From the NCBI RefSeq assembly GCF_001613325.1, contig NZ_BDCD01000005.1, forward strand, positions 1-64,000: a DNA stretch of 64,000 bases. Direction: 5' to 3'. The position numbers and the translations under genes are program-made. The notes beneath the pieces were generated by a model. It worked only from the letters and a program-made list of their open reading frames with translations, ran no database searches and had not been told where the DNA came from. The stretch comes from Nocardia yamanashiensis NBRC 100130. Lineage in GTDB: Bacteria > Actinomycetota > Actinomycetes > Mycobacteriales > Mycobacteriaceae. Below are positions 48,735-56,885 of this stretch, piece after piece (positions within the stretch are counted from its first letter, which is position 1; every line of letters starts with the position of its first letter).

Positions 48735-50192
48735 TTAGTTCTCCTCCGCGCGGGCCGTGCCGGTTCTCGCACTCAAAGGTCGCGCCAGGTCCTCGAGCGA
48801 ATGTCCTTCCGCGCGAACGCCGAAGATCAGTTCGACCAGCCCGGCCAGCAGCATGGCGAGTGCCCCGATGGCGAAGGCCAGCGCGATGCGGCCGGGGTCG
48901 CCGTCGGCGCACAGCTTGGCGAAAACCAGGGGACCGGTCACTCCGCCCGCGATGGTGCCGAGGGCGTAGAAGAAGGCGATGGCCATGGCGCGGATCTCCA
49001 TCGGGAAGATCTCGCTCACCGTCAGATAGGCCGCGCTCGCGCCGCAGGAGGCGACGAACAGCACCGCGCACCAGCAGGCGGTCAGCGTGAGCGCCGACAG
49101 GTGGCCGCCGCGGAAAAGCCAGGCGGTGCCCAGCAACAGCAGTGCCGAGCCGATGTAGGTGCCCGCGATCATCGGCACCCGGCCGACCGTGTCGAACAAT
49201 CGGCCCAGCAGTAGCGGACCGAAGAAATTGCCCAGGCACAGCAGCGCGAAATAGTAGCCGACATGGTCGTCCGGAATATCGAACGATTTCGACAGGATGA
49301 GCGCGTAATTGAAGGTGATCGCGTTGTACAGGAACGCCTGCCCGATGAAGAGCGAGAACCCGAGCACCGCGCGAGTGGGATAGTCGCGGAACACCACCCG
49401 GGCGATTTCCCCGAATCCGGTCCGGCGGCGTTGCTCGATCTCGATACGCTGGTCCGAGACGTCCTCGAGGGTGGCGCCGGTTTGCGCGCGCACCTGGTCC
49501 TCGATATCGGCCACCGTGGCTTCGGCTTGTTCGTCGCGGCCGTGAATGAACGCCCAGCGCGGGCTTTCCGGCACGTGCCGGCGCACCACCAGAATGATCA
49601 GGCCGAAGATCGCGCCGAGCCCGAAGGTCAAGCGCCAGCCCACATTCGGGGGAAACAGATCGGTGTTCAAGGCGACGATCGACAAGAGTGAACCGCCCAG
49701 CGCGCCCAGCCAGAAGGTGCCGTTGATGACGATGTCGATGCGCCCGCGCAGGCGGCGCGGAATGAGTTCGTCGATGGCGGAATTGATGGCCGCGTATTCG
49801 CCGCCGATACCGAATCCGGTCAGGAAGCGGAACAGCACGAACCACCACACCGAGAACGACAGGGCGGTCAGCGCGGTCGCGGTCAGATACAGCGCCAGCG
49901 TGATCAGGAACAGTTTCTTGCGGCCGAAGCGGTCGGTCAGCCAGCCGAAGAACAGGGCTCCCGTGCCCGCACCCGCCACGTACATGGCCGCCGCCAGCCC
50001 GGAAACCTGTGCGGCGCTGATGTTCAGCCCGCTCCCCGGTTCCGACAGCCGGCTAGCCACACTGCCCACCACGGTGACTTCGAGCCCGTCGAGCATCCAC
50101 ACCGATCCGAGCCCGATCACGACCATCCAATGCCAGCGCGACCAGGGTAACCGGTCGAGCCGAGCCGGAATATCGGTGGAAATGGTTCGCAC
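48735..50192 (-). CDS. MFS transporter (sugar/organic-acid porter type)
   Basis: This 485-residue transporter has 12 helices. The first helix starts WHWMVVIGLGSVWMLDGLEVTVVG, a pattern with a membrane Asp seen in the AAHS/SHS groups. DRFGRKKLFL is the helix 2-3 loop, and RFLTGFGIGGEYAAINSAIDELIPRRLRGR covers helices 4-5. A long central loop separates the halves. Relatives import aromatic acids, sugars or other organic acids; the substrate here is unknown. The GTG at 50192 is preceded by AAAGG; the longer frame adds a non-conserved tail. The gene stands upstream of the flavoprotein on the same strand. Confidence 0.82.
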   Translation of the reverse strand: MRTISTDIPARLDRLPWSRWHWMVVIGLGSVWMLDGLEVTVVGSVASRLSEPGSGLNISAAQVSGLAAAMYVAGAGTGALFFGWLTDRFGRKKLFLITLALYLTATALTALSFSVWWFVLFRFLTGFGIGGEYAAINSAIDELIPRRLRGRIDIVINGTFWLGALGGSLLSIVALNTDLFPPNVGWRLTFGLGAIFGLIILVVRRHVPESPRWAFIHGRDEQAEATVADIEDQVRAQTGATLEDVSDQRIEIEQRRRTGFGEIARVVFRDYPTRAVLGFSLFIGQAFLYNAITFNYALILSKSFDIPDDHVGYYFALLCLGNFFGPLLLGRLFDTVGRVPMIAGTYIGSALLLLGTAWLFRGGHLSALTLTACWCAVLFVASCGASAAYLTVSEIFPMEIRAMAIAFFYALGTIAGGVTGPLVFAKLCADGDPGRIALAFAIGALAMLLAGLVELIFGVRAEGHSLEDLARPLSARTGTARAEEN

Positions 50193-50364
50193 CCCGCACC
50201 GCCTTTCGCTCGTCGCCCCGACCGCAATACCCGGTGCGCCGCCGCCCAATCAGCGACCACCCTCGTCATTTCTGCATGCTTTCAGCCGGAATCCGCACAC
50301 CCCGGAGCGAGATGCGGATCCCGGCTGGAGCACGTCGGGGTGGCGTAGCGGGTGCGGGTTGAAG

Positions 50365-51594
50365 TCAGCCGGTGCGGCGGTGGCGGGCGAGCTGGATTTC
50401 CAGCAGCAGGCGGTCGGCGGGATCGTCGAGATCGATGCCGGTGAGGTCGGCGGCGCGGCGCAGGCGGTAGCGCAGCGTGTTCGGGTGGATGCGCAGGGAC
50501 GTGGCGGCGCTGCGGACGTCGCCGTGTTCGCGCAGGTAGGCCTCGACGCTTTCGCGCAGGTTGGCGGCGTGCTCGCGGTCGTAGTCGAACAGCACGGTCA
50601 GGCGGGGGTCGTGCAGGTCGGGGCGGGCCGCGACCAGGTCGAGGATTTCGCCGAGCAGGACGGCGGTGCGGGAATCGGCGAGGGTAGTGACGCGGGCGGC
50701 GGTGCCGGAATCCAGCACGCGGTCCACCTCGTGGCGGGCGCTCGCCACCGCGCCGAGGTCCGCGACGGGGAGGGCGATCGCCGCGCGTAATGGCAAGGCG
50801 CGCAACACTTCCAGCTGTTCGACAAGCTGGCGCGCCCAGGCGGTGACGGCGGTCGCGGATTGATAGGCCGGGAGCAGCATGTAGGCGCGATCGCCGATGA
50901 CGGTGGCTTGTGCGTCGCGACGGAAAGCGCTGGCGTGCAAGCGCATGGTGCTGCCGAGGGCGGAATGGTCGCGGGCGGTGGTGGTGTCCAGGCGCGCGAA
51001 ACCGATGACGGCGGCGGGGCCGGTGACGGGGATGCGCAAGGTGTCGGCGACCGCGGGGATATCGAGCTCGCCGCGACCCGCGCCGAACAAGCGCTGGACG
51101 AGCAGTGCTTCGGCGGACGGTGCGGCGAGGCTGCGGGAGATGATGCGGGCCGCGATCGCGGAGGCTCCGCGCAGCACTTCCGCCGCGCCCGGTTTGAAGG
51201 GGCGTTCGCCTTCCTGGAGCCAGATGGACCCGAGAACCATTGGCGCGGAAGCTGTTCCGCCGGCGGCCTGGCGAATGCTGACCACCAGGCGATGCTTGAT
51301 ATCGGCCTGCGGCGGCAGGTCGATGACCTCGTCGGTCTGCCGCAGCCGGTCGAAAACGCCCCATTGCCGCAGCACCCGCAGGTATTCGCGCGGCCCCTCG
51401 CGCCCGAGGATGGACTGGATGCGCAACCGGTCGGCGGCCTCGTTCGAGGCCGAGTAGGCCAGCACATGCGAGCGCGGATCCTCGATGGACACCATGCCGC
51501 CCGCATGCTGGGCCACGATCCGCGCCAGCCCGAACAGGTCGGTGTCGGCGGCGAGTTCGTCGCGCAGCACGCCGCCGGGTTCGTCCACCGCCAC
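50365..51594 (-). CDS. pruC: PucR-family regulator of proline catabolism (PruC)
   Basis: This 409-residue regulator has an N-terminal sensory region (about 1-290) and a C-terminal PucR helix-turn-helix (about 345-405: LRESVEAYLREHGDVRSAATSLRIHPNTLRYRLRRA). In M. tuberculosis the homologous Rv1186c stands divergent to pruA and pruB and activates them in response to proline; the layout here is the same. The GTG start follows GGAGAGG. The gap to pruA is 312 bases and contains a motif repeated elsewhere near the permease. The assignment rests on domain type plus position. Confidence 0.85.
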   Translation of the reverse strand: MAVDEPGGVLRDELAADTDLFGLARIVAQHAGGMVSIEDPRSHVLAYSASNEAADRLRIQSILGREGPREYLRVLRQWGVFDRLRQTDEVIDLPPQADIKHRLVVSIRQAAGGTASAPMVLGSIWLQEGERPFKPGAAEVLRGASAIAARIISRSLAAPSAEALLVQRLFGAGRGELDIPAVADTLRIPVTGPAAVIGFARLDTTTARDHSALGSTMRLHASAFRRDAQATVIGDRAYMLLPAYQSATAVTAWARQLVEQLEVLRALPLRAAIALPVADLGAVASARHEVDRVLDSGTAARVTTLADSRTAVLLGEILDLVAARPDLHDPRLTVLFDYDREHAANLRESVEAYLREHGDVRSAATSLRIHPNTLRYRLRRAADLTGIDLDDPADRLLLEIQLARHRRTG

Positions 51595-51762
51595 TGTCCC
51601 GCCTCTCCTCGATCGGTCGCCCGAAATCCCGCATGGCGCGGCGAGCGTGCGGCCGCGGGCTCGGCGGCGGCCGACCGCGGCTCCGGCGGAACGCGATCGG
51701 GGCGAACCTCGGCGCGCCATGGACCTCGATAGGCCGAACGTACAACAAGGCGGGCGGCAGGT

Positions 51763-51774
51763 TTGGCCGATCGG
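51763..51774. promoter_or_regulatory. Candidate PruC-regulon motif upstream of pruA
   Basis: TTGGCCGATCGG lies in the pruC-pruA gap about 135 bases before pruA. Its core (TTGGCCGAT, reading ATCGGCCAA on the other strand) recurs upstream of the APC permease at 54566 and in variant form at 54598. The rest of this 312-base gap shows no other clear signal. Confidence 0.3.
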
Positions 51775-51906
51775 CTCAATCCCCGGCCGGGGTGCGCGGA
51801 GTTGACTCGCCGTACCGCCTCGACGCCCGAGTTGTTCGGGCACGGCTCACCAGCTGCCCGGCCCGGCCGATCGCCGCGCCGGTCGCGATTGCATACAGGA
51901 GGATTC

Positions 51907-53556
51907 ATGGACGCCGTCACCAGTCCGCCCCGGCCGGTGAACGAACCAGTCGGCACATTCGCGCCGGGGAGCCCGGAACGTGTTCGGCTGCACGCGAAGC
52001 TGGCCGAGTTGGCGGCAACGCCGCTCGAGGTGAATCACGTCATCGGCGGGAGACATCGGCGGGGGGACGGGGCGGTCACCGAGATCGTGCAGCCGCATCG
52101 GCATGCGGCGGTGCTCGGTAGTTGTACCGCCGCCACGCCGCAGGACACGCGGGATGCCATCGATGCGGCCGCTACCGCCGCACCCGAGTGGCGGGCCATG
52201 GCATTCGAGGACCGGGCGGCGGTGTTCCTGCGTGCCGCCGAGCTGCTGTCCGGTCCGTGGCGGGAGACCCTGGCCGCCGCGACCATGCTCGGGCAGTCCA
52301 AGACCGCGTATCAAGCCGAGATCGATGCGCCCTGCGAGCTGGTCGACTTCTGGCGGTTCAATGTGCATTTCGCGCGGCAGATCCTGGCGGACCAGCCGAT
52401 TTCCTCGCCGGGCGTGTGGAATCGGGTGGAGTACCGGCCCCTGGAAGGGTTCGTGTACGCGATCACGCCGTTCAATTTCACGGCCATCGCGGGCAATCTG
52501 CCGACCGCGCCGGCGCTCATGGGCAACACCGTGCTGTGGAAGCCCGCGCAGACCCAAGCGGTGGCGGCCTATTGGACCATGCGGTTGCTCGAGGCGGCGG
52601 GACTGCCGCCGGGCGTGATCAACCTGGTCAACGGGCCGGGGCCGGAGATCTCCGAAGTCGCGCTGGCCGATCCGCGGCTGGCCGGTATCCATTTCACCGG
52701 TTCCACCGGGGTGTTCCAGGAGTTGTGGCGGACGGTCGGGGCGAATATCGCGGGGTACGAGGGTTATCCGCGGCTGGTGGGCGAGACTGGCGGTAAGGAT
52801 TTCGTGCTCGCGCACAGCTCCGCCGATCCGGAGGTGCTGACCACGGCGTTGATCCGGGGCGCGTTCGACTATCAGGGGCAGAAGTGTTCGGCGGCGTCGC
52901 GGGCATTCGTGCCGAAGTCGGTGTGGGAGCGGATGTCCGGCGATTTCATCGACAAGGTGTCGGCGCTGACCTACGGCGACGTCACCGATTTCGCCAATTT
53001 CGGCGGGGCGCTCATCGATCGGCGGGCCTTCGACCGCAATGCCGCCGCACTGGAACGGGCCAAGGCGACCGCGAGCCTGACCGTGCTCACCGGCGGGCGG
53101 GCCGACGACAGTGTCGGCTACTTCGTGGAACCGACCGTCCTGCTGGGCGATGATCCGGGCGACGAGGCCTTCCGGACCGAGTACTTCGGTCCGATCCTGG
53201 CCGTGCACGTCTACGACGACACCGCGCCCGGCGGCTTCGACACCGTGCTGGAGCTGGTGGATCGCGGTACGCCCTACGGGCTTACCGGGTCGGTGATCGC
53301 CGACGATCGCACCGCCGTCACCCGCGCCACCGAGCGGTTGCGGTTCGCGGCGGGCAATTTCTACATCAATGACAAACCCAGCGGCGCGGTGGTCGGGCAG
53401 CAGCCCTTCGGCGGGGCGCGCGCCTCGGGCACCAATGACAAGGCCGGGTCGGCGCAGAACCTGCTGCGCTGGACCTCGGCGCGCACGATCAAGGAAACCT
53501 TCGTGCCGCCCCGGGATCACCGGTATCCGCACCAGGCGATCGACGGGGAGGCCTGA
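51907..53556 (+). CDS. pruA: L-glutamate gamma-semialdehyde dehydrogenase PruA
   Basis: This 549-residue enzyme is the second in proline breakdown, oxidising pyrroline-5-carboxylate/glutamate semialdehyde to glutamate with NAD+. Visible elements are ITPFNFTAIAGNLP (cofactor strand, about 180), base Glu in GETGGKD, and nucleophile Cys in YQGQKCSAASR. PFGGARASGTNDKAG near the end is typical of P5C dehydrogenases, and the length matches the family. The ATG has an AGGAGG site 5 bases away. The stop overlaps the pruB start (TGATG), so the two products are made together. Confidence 0.95.
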   Translation: MDAVTSPPRPVNEPVGTFAPGSPERVRLHAKLAELAATPLEVNHVIGGRHRRGDGAVTEIVQPHRHAAVLGSCTAATPQDTRDAIDAAATAAPEWRAMAFEDRAAVFLRAAELLSGPWRETLAAATMLGQSKTAYQAEIDAPCELVDFWRFNVHFARQILADQPISSPGVWNRVEYRPLEGFVYAITPFNFTAIAGNLPTAPALMGNTVLWKPAQTQAVAAYWTMRLLEAAGLPPGVINLVNGPGPEISEVALADPRLAGIHFTGSTGVFQELWRTVGANIAGYEGYPRLVGETGGKDFVLAHSSADPEVLTTALIRGAFDYQGQKCSAASRAFVPKSVWERMSGDFIDKVSALTYGDVTDFANFGGALIDRRAFDRNAAALERAKATASLTVLTGGRADDSVGYFVEPTVLLGDDPGDEAFRTEYFGPILAVHVYDDTAPGGFDTVLELVDRGTPYGLTGSVIADDRTAVTRATERLRFAAGNFYINDKPSGAVVGQQPFGGARASGTNDKAGSAQNLLRWTSARTIKETFVPPRDHRYPHQAIDGEA

Positions 53557-54515
53557 TGTTCGCGACCGTGCTGCGCCCGGGACTGCTGGCGGCCGCGCGC
53601 TCACCGCGCGTGCGGCGCACCGTCACCGGGATGACCTCGACCCGGAAACTGGTGGAACGCTTCGTGGCCGGGGAATCGGAGGCGCACGCCGCCGCGGCCA
53701 CCCGGCTACTGCGGGAGACGGACCGGTTGGTCACCATCGACTATCTGGGCGAGGACACCACCGACCCCGCCCAGGCCGCCGCCACCGTGGACCATTATCG
53801 CGAGCTGCTGCACACCCTCGCCGACCTCCCGGCCTCCGGGGAAACCGTTCGCCCCCTGGAGGTTTCGCTCAAACTGTCCGCCCTCGGCCAGTCCCTGCCG
53901 CGTTCGGGGCACGCCATCGCCCTGGAACACGCACACAAGATCTGCTCGGCGGCCGACGCGGCGGGCGTGTGGGTGACGATCGACGCCGAGGACCACACCA
54001 CCACCGATTCCACCCTGGCCATCGTGCGGGAGTTGCGCCGCGAGTTCCCGTGGCTGGGCACCGTGTTGCAGGCCTACCTGCACCGCACCGAGGACGACTG
54101 CCGTGAGTTCGCGGGGCCGGGTTCGCGAATCCGGCTGTGCAAGGGCGCCTATCGCGAGCCCGCGTCCGTCGCCTTCCAGTCCCGCGCAGAGGTGGACGCC
54201 TCCTATCTGCGTTGCCTGGATGTCCTCATGCACGGCCGGGGCTATCCGATGATCGCCACCCACGACCCGGCCATGATCGCCGCCGCCACCGGCTCGGCCC
54301 GCTCGGCCGCCCGCGCACCCGGCGATTTCGAGTTCCAGATGCTCTACGGCATTCGCGACGACGAGCAGCGCCGCCTGGCCGCCGCCGGGCATCGGATGCG
54401 GGTCTATGTCCCCTACGGCGACGAGTGGTACGGCTATTTCATGCGCCGCCTGGCCGAGCGCCCCGCCAATCTCGCCTTCTTCCTGCGCGCCCTGCGCCCC
54501 GGCGCGCGGCGGTGA
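53556..54515 (+). CDS. pruB: Proline dehydrogenase PruB
   Basis: This 319-residue FAD-dependent single-function proline dehydrogenase oxidises proline to pyrroline-5-carboxylate and passes electrons to quinone. Family blocks are EVSLKLSALG (about 108), TIDAEDHTTTD (about 148), QAYLHRTEDD, RLCKGAYREP (about 195) and YVPYGDEWYGYFMRRLAERPAN near the C-terminus, with the Arg pair that binds the proline carboxylate. Its ATG overlaps the pruA stop. A strong hairpin terminator begins three bases after its stop, so pruA-pruB end together. Confidence 0.94.
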   Translation: MFATVLRPGLLAAARSPRVRRTVTGMTSTRKLVERFVAGESEAHAAAATRLLRETDRLVTIDYLGEDTTDPAQAAATVDHYRELLHTLADLPASGETVRPLEVSLKLSALGQSLPRSGHAIALEHAHKICSAADAAGVWVTIDAEDHTTTDSTLAIVRELRREFPWLGTVLQAYLHRTEDDCREFAGPGSRIRLCKGAYREPASVAFQSRAEVDASYLRCLDVLMHGRGYPMIATHDPAMIAAATGSARSAARAPGDFEFQMLYGIRDDEQRRLAAAGHRMRVYVPYGDEWYGYFMRRLAERPANLAFFLRALRPGARR

Positions 54516-54517
54516 CC

Positions 54518-54558
54518 CCGGCCGGGCGTGTCGGATGAGGGGCGAGACGCCCGGCCGG
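54518..54558 (+). terminator. Terminator of the pruA-pruB operon
   Basis: A perfect 12-bp stem (CCGGCCGGGCGT and complement) spans a 17-base loop and is followed by TTGTCCT. It starts three bases past the pruB stop. Confidence 0.65.
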
Positions 54559-54564
54559 TTGTCC

Positions 54565-54607
54565 TATCGGCCAACCGCTTTGAACTTTATTTAACCAATC
54601 GGCCGAT
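54565..54607. promoter_or_regulatory. Repeated ATCGGCC motif upstream of the APC permease
   Basis: ATCGGCCAA (54566) and the palindrome ATCGGCCGAT (54598) lie in the permease promoter region. The same core occurs once upstream of pruA. This links the permease to the proline genes by sequence and suggests a shared regulator. Confidence 0.3.
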
Positions 54608-54703
54608 CCGCGGGTATGTCATGGTCGGATTAGCTGAGCCTGCTCGAGTGTGACCTGCGTTACCCGCATCGGCGCGGGGCGCAGCGGAACGAAAGGATCC
54701 CGC

Positions 54704-56137
54704 ATGTCCATTGCGGAGTTGCGCGGCCAGATCTTGCGCCGCAAACCGATTTCGGACGTCGATGAGGACACCCCCGCCGATGAGCGGCTGTCCAGACATC
54801 TCGGCCTGTGGCAGCTGACGGCCATCGGGGTCGGCGGCATCATCGGCGCGGGTATCTTCTCGCTCGCCGGGTCGGTGGCCAACAAGACCACCGGGCCGGC
54901 GGTGCTGATCTCGTTCCTGATCGCCGGTGTGGCCAGTGCGTGCGCGGCGCTGTGCTACGCCGAATTCGCGGGCATGGTGCCCAAGGCGGGGTCGGCGTAC
55001 ACGTACGGCTATGTGTCCCTGGGCGAATTGGCCGGCTGGTTCATCGGCTGGGATCTGCTGCTGGAGTACGTGGCGGTGGCGGCGGTGGTCGCCATCGGCG
55101 TGTCCGGGTACTTCAACTTCCTGCTCGATCAGATCGGCATCACGCTGCCGGACTGGATGCTCGGCGCGTCCGGCACCGGCGACGGGCACGTGGTGGACGT
55201 GTTCGCCATGCTGTTCTGTCTCGGCACCGCCTGGGTGCTCTCGCGCGGCATTCGCAGCGTGGGACGGTTCGAGACGGTGTTCGTGCTGATCAAGGTGGCG
55301 CTGGTGCTGCTGATCATCGGCTTGGGCGTGTTCCAGATCGACAGCGCCAACTACAGCCCGTATTTCCCGTACGGCACGAGTGCGGTGTGGACGGGTGCGG
55401 CGACGGTGTTCTTCGCGGTGTTCGGCTACGACGCCATGAGCACCGCGGCCGAGGAATCGACCGAGGCGAAAAAGCAACTGCCCAAGGCGATTCTGTATTC
55501 GCTGGCCATCGCCATGGTGTTGTATGTGGCGGCGACGCTGGTGCTGACCGGCATGCAGAAGTACACCGAGATCAGCCCCACCAGTGGCTTCTCCACCGCG
55601 TTCAAGTCGGTGGGCATGCCCGGTATCGCGAACATCATCGCGATCGGCGCCATCGTCGGCATCATCACCGTCGTGCTGACCTTCATGCTCGGCGTGACCC
55701 GAGTCTGGTACGCCATGAGCCGCGACGGGCTGCTGCCGGAATGGTTCGCCAAGACCCATCCGACCCGCAAGGTGCCGACCCGGGTGACCTGGATCGTCGG
55801 TATCGGCGCCGCGATCCTGGCCGGTGTGCTGCCGATCAATACCGTTGCCGAACTGACCAATATCGGCATTCTGATGGCGTTCATCGTGGTCAGCGTGTCG
55901 GTGATCGTGCTGCGCTACACCCGCCCGGACGAACCGCGCGAATTCCGGCTGCCGCTGATGCCGGTGGTGCCGATCATCGGCATCGGGTTCTCGGTGTACT
56001 TGATCTGGTCGCTGCCGTGGGAGACCTGGGTGCGCTTCGCCGGCTGGCTGGTGATCGGCCTGGTCATCTATTTCGGCTACTCGCGCAGGCATTCCCGGCT
56101 CGAGCGCGGCGGCGCGGTGGCGCTCGAGGAGAGTTAG
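54704..56137 (+). CDS. APC-family amino acid permease
   Basis: This 477-residue permease has about 12-13 helices (residues 35-465). The start HLGLWQLTAIGVGGIIGAGIFSLAG carries the GxGIGxGIF-like substrate loop of helix 1, CYAEFAGMVPKAGSAYTYGYVS is the typical helix 3 region, and FFAVFGYDAMSTAAEE marks helix 6-7. It belongs to the cationic amino acid transporter branch, but its place after pruAB and the shared promoter motif make proline or a related amino acid possible. The ATG at 54704 follows AAAGGA. The last 4 bases overlap the convergent TetR gene. Confidence 0.85.
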   Translation: MSIAELRGQILRRKPISDVDEDTPADERLSRHLGLWQLTAIGVGGIIGAGIFSLAGSVANKTTGPAVLISFLIAGVASACAALCYAEFAGMVPKAGSAYTYGYVSLGELAGWFIGWDLLLEYVAVAAVVAIGVSGYFNFLLDQIGITLPDWMLGASGTGDGHVVDVFAMLFCLGTAWVLSRGIRSVGRFETVFVLIKVALVLLIIGLGVFQIDSANYSPYFPYGTSAVWTGAATVFFAVFGYDAMSTAAEESTEAKKQLPKAILYSLAIAMVLYVAATLVLTGMQKYTEISPTSGFSTAFKSVGMPGIANIIAIGAIVGIITVVLTFMLGVTRVWYAMSRDGLLPEWFAKTHPTRKVPTRVTWIVGIGAAILAGVLPINTVAELTNIGILMAFIVVSVSVIVLRYTRPDEPREFRLPLMPVVPIIGIGFSVYLIWSLPWETWVRFAGWLVIGLVIYFGYSRRHSRLERGGAVALEES

Positions 56138-56817
56138 ACGGATTGCCGGGACAGGCGGGCCGAGCGTTCCGCCTGTTCCCGGTTCGCGCCCATGCCGACC
56201 AGGATGTCGACGGTCGCCGGACCGAGCACCGTTGCGACGCTGCGGCCTTCGACGCCCAGGTTGCCGGCGATTTCCAGCAGGACGGTGCCGTGCAGCAGGG
56301 CCCAGAGCCGGGCCGCCACCCGGCGGGGCGGGTCGGGGCGCAGGTGGCCGGTGGCGATCATGCGTTCGGCGGCGGTGACGGCGTGTTCGAAGGTTTCCGC
56401 GCCGATGGCGTCGGGGGGAGCGGATTCGGTGAAGTCGCAGACGTATTGGCTGCCGCCGACCGAGGGCCCGGTGAGGCCGAACATCAGGCGGTAGCGCTGG
56501 GGGTTGGCCAGGGCGTAGGCGCGGTAGGCGGCGCCGAGGGCGAAGAAGTCGGCGATGGGGTCGTCGGTGGCGGGGACGGCGGCCAGGGTGGCGCCGAAAC
56601 GGGAGAACGCCTCGGTGATGACGGCTACCAGCAGGTCGGTCATGCTGCCGAAATGGGTGTAGACCGCCATGGTCGACACGCCCGCGGCGGCCGCGACCCG
56701 GCGGGTCTGCAGGGCTTCGGCGCCATCGGTTTCCAGTAGCTGGATGGCGGCTTCGACCAGTTCGGTGCGCAGGGCCGGGTTGCCGCGCCGAGCGGGTGGG
56801 CGGGAGCCGGAACTCAT
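56134..56817 (-). CDS. TetR-family repressor
   Basis: This 227-residue repressor has an N-terminal TetR helix-turn-helix (about residues 16-62: LVEAAIQLLETDGAEAL...RVAAAAGVSTMAVYTHFGSMTDLL) and a helical ligand domain. It is divergent from the carotenoid oxygenase gene, and the 68-base gap between them holds two perfect 13-base palindromes of the kind TetR proteins bind. It therefore very likely represses both itself and the oxygenase, with an apocarotenoid or a related lipophilic compound as possible inducer. Confidence 0.87.
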   Translation of the reverse strand: MSSGSRPPARRGNPALRTELVEAAIQLLETDGAEALQTRRVAAAAGVSTMAVYTHFGSMTDLLVAVITEAFSRFGATLAAVPATDDPIADFFALGAAYRAYALANPQRYRLMFGLTGPSVGGSQYVCDFTESAPPDAIGAETFEHAVTAAERMIATGHLRPDPPRRVAARLWALLHGTVLLEIAGNLGVEGRSVATVLGPATVDILVGMGANREQAERSARLSRQSV

Positions 56818-56832
56818 CGTTGAATCACCTCC

Positions 56833-56868
56833 ATAACAGCGTTATTCTAGGACACATAACGCTGTTAT
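56833..56868. promoter_or_regulatory. Twin TetR operators between tetR and carotenoid oxygenase
   Basis: ATAAC-AGC-GTTAT (56833-56845) and ATAAC-GCT-GTTAT (56856-56868) are each palindromic and are also perfect inverted copies of each other. Their centres are 23 bases apart, about two helix turns, so two dimers could bind the same face. They cover the promoters of both divergent genes. Confidence 0.75.
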
Positions 56869-56885
56869 TCCTTTGGAGGTCTCCA

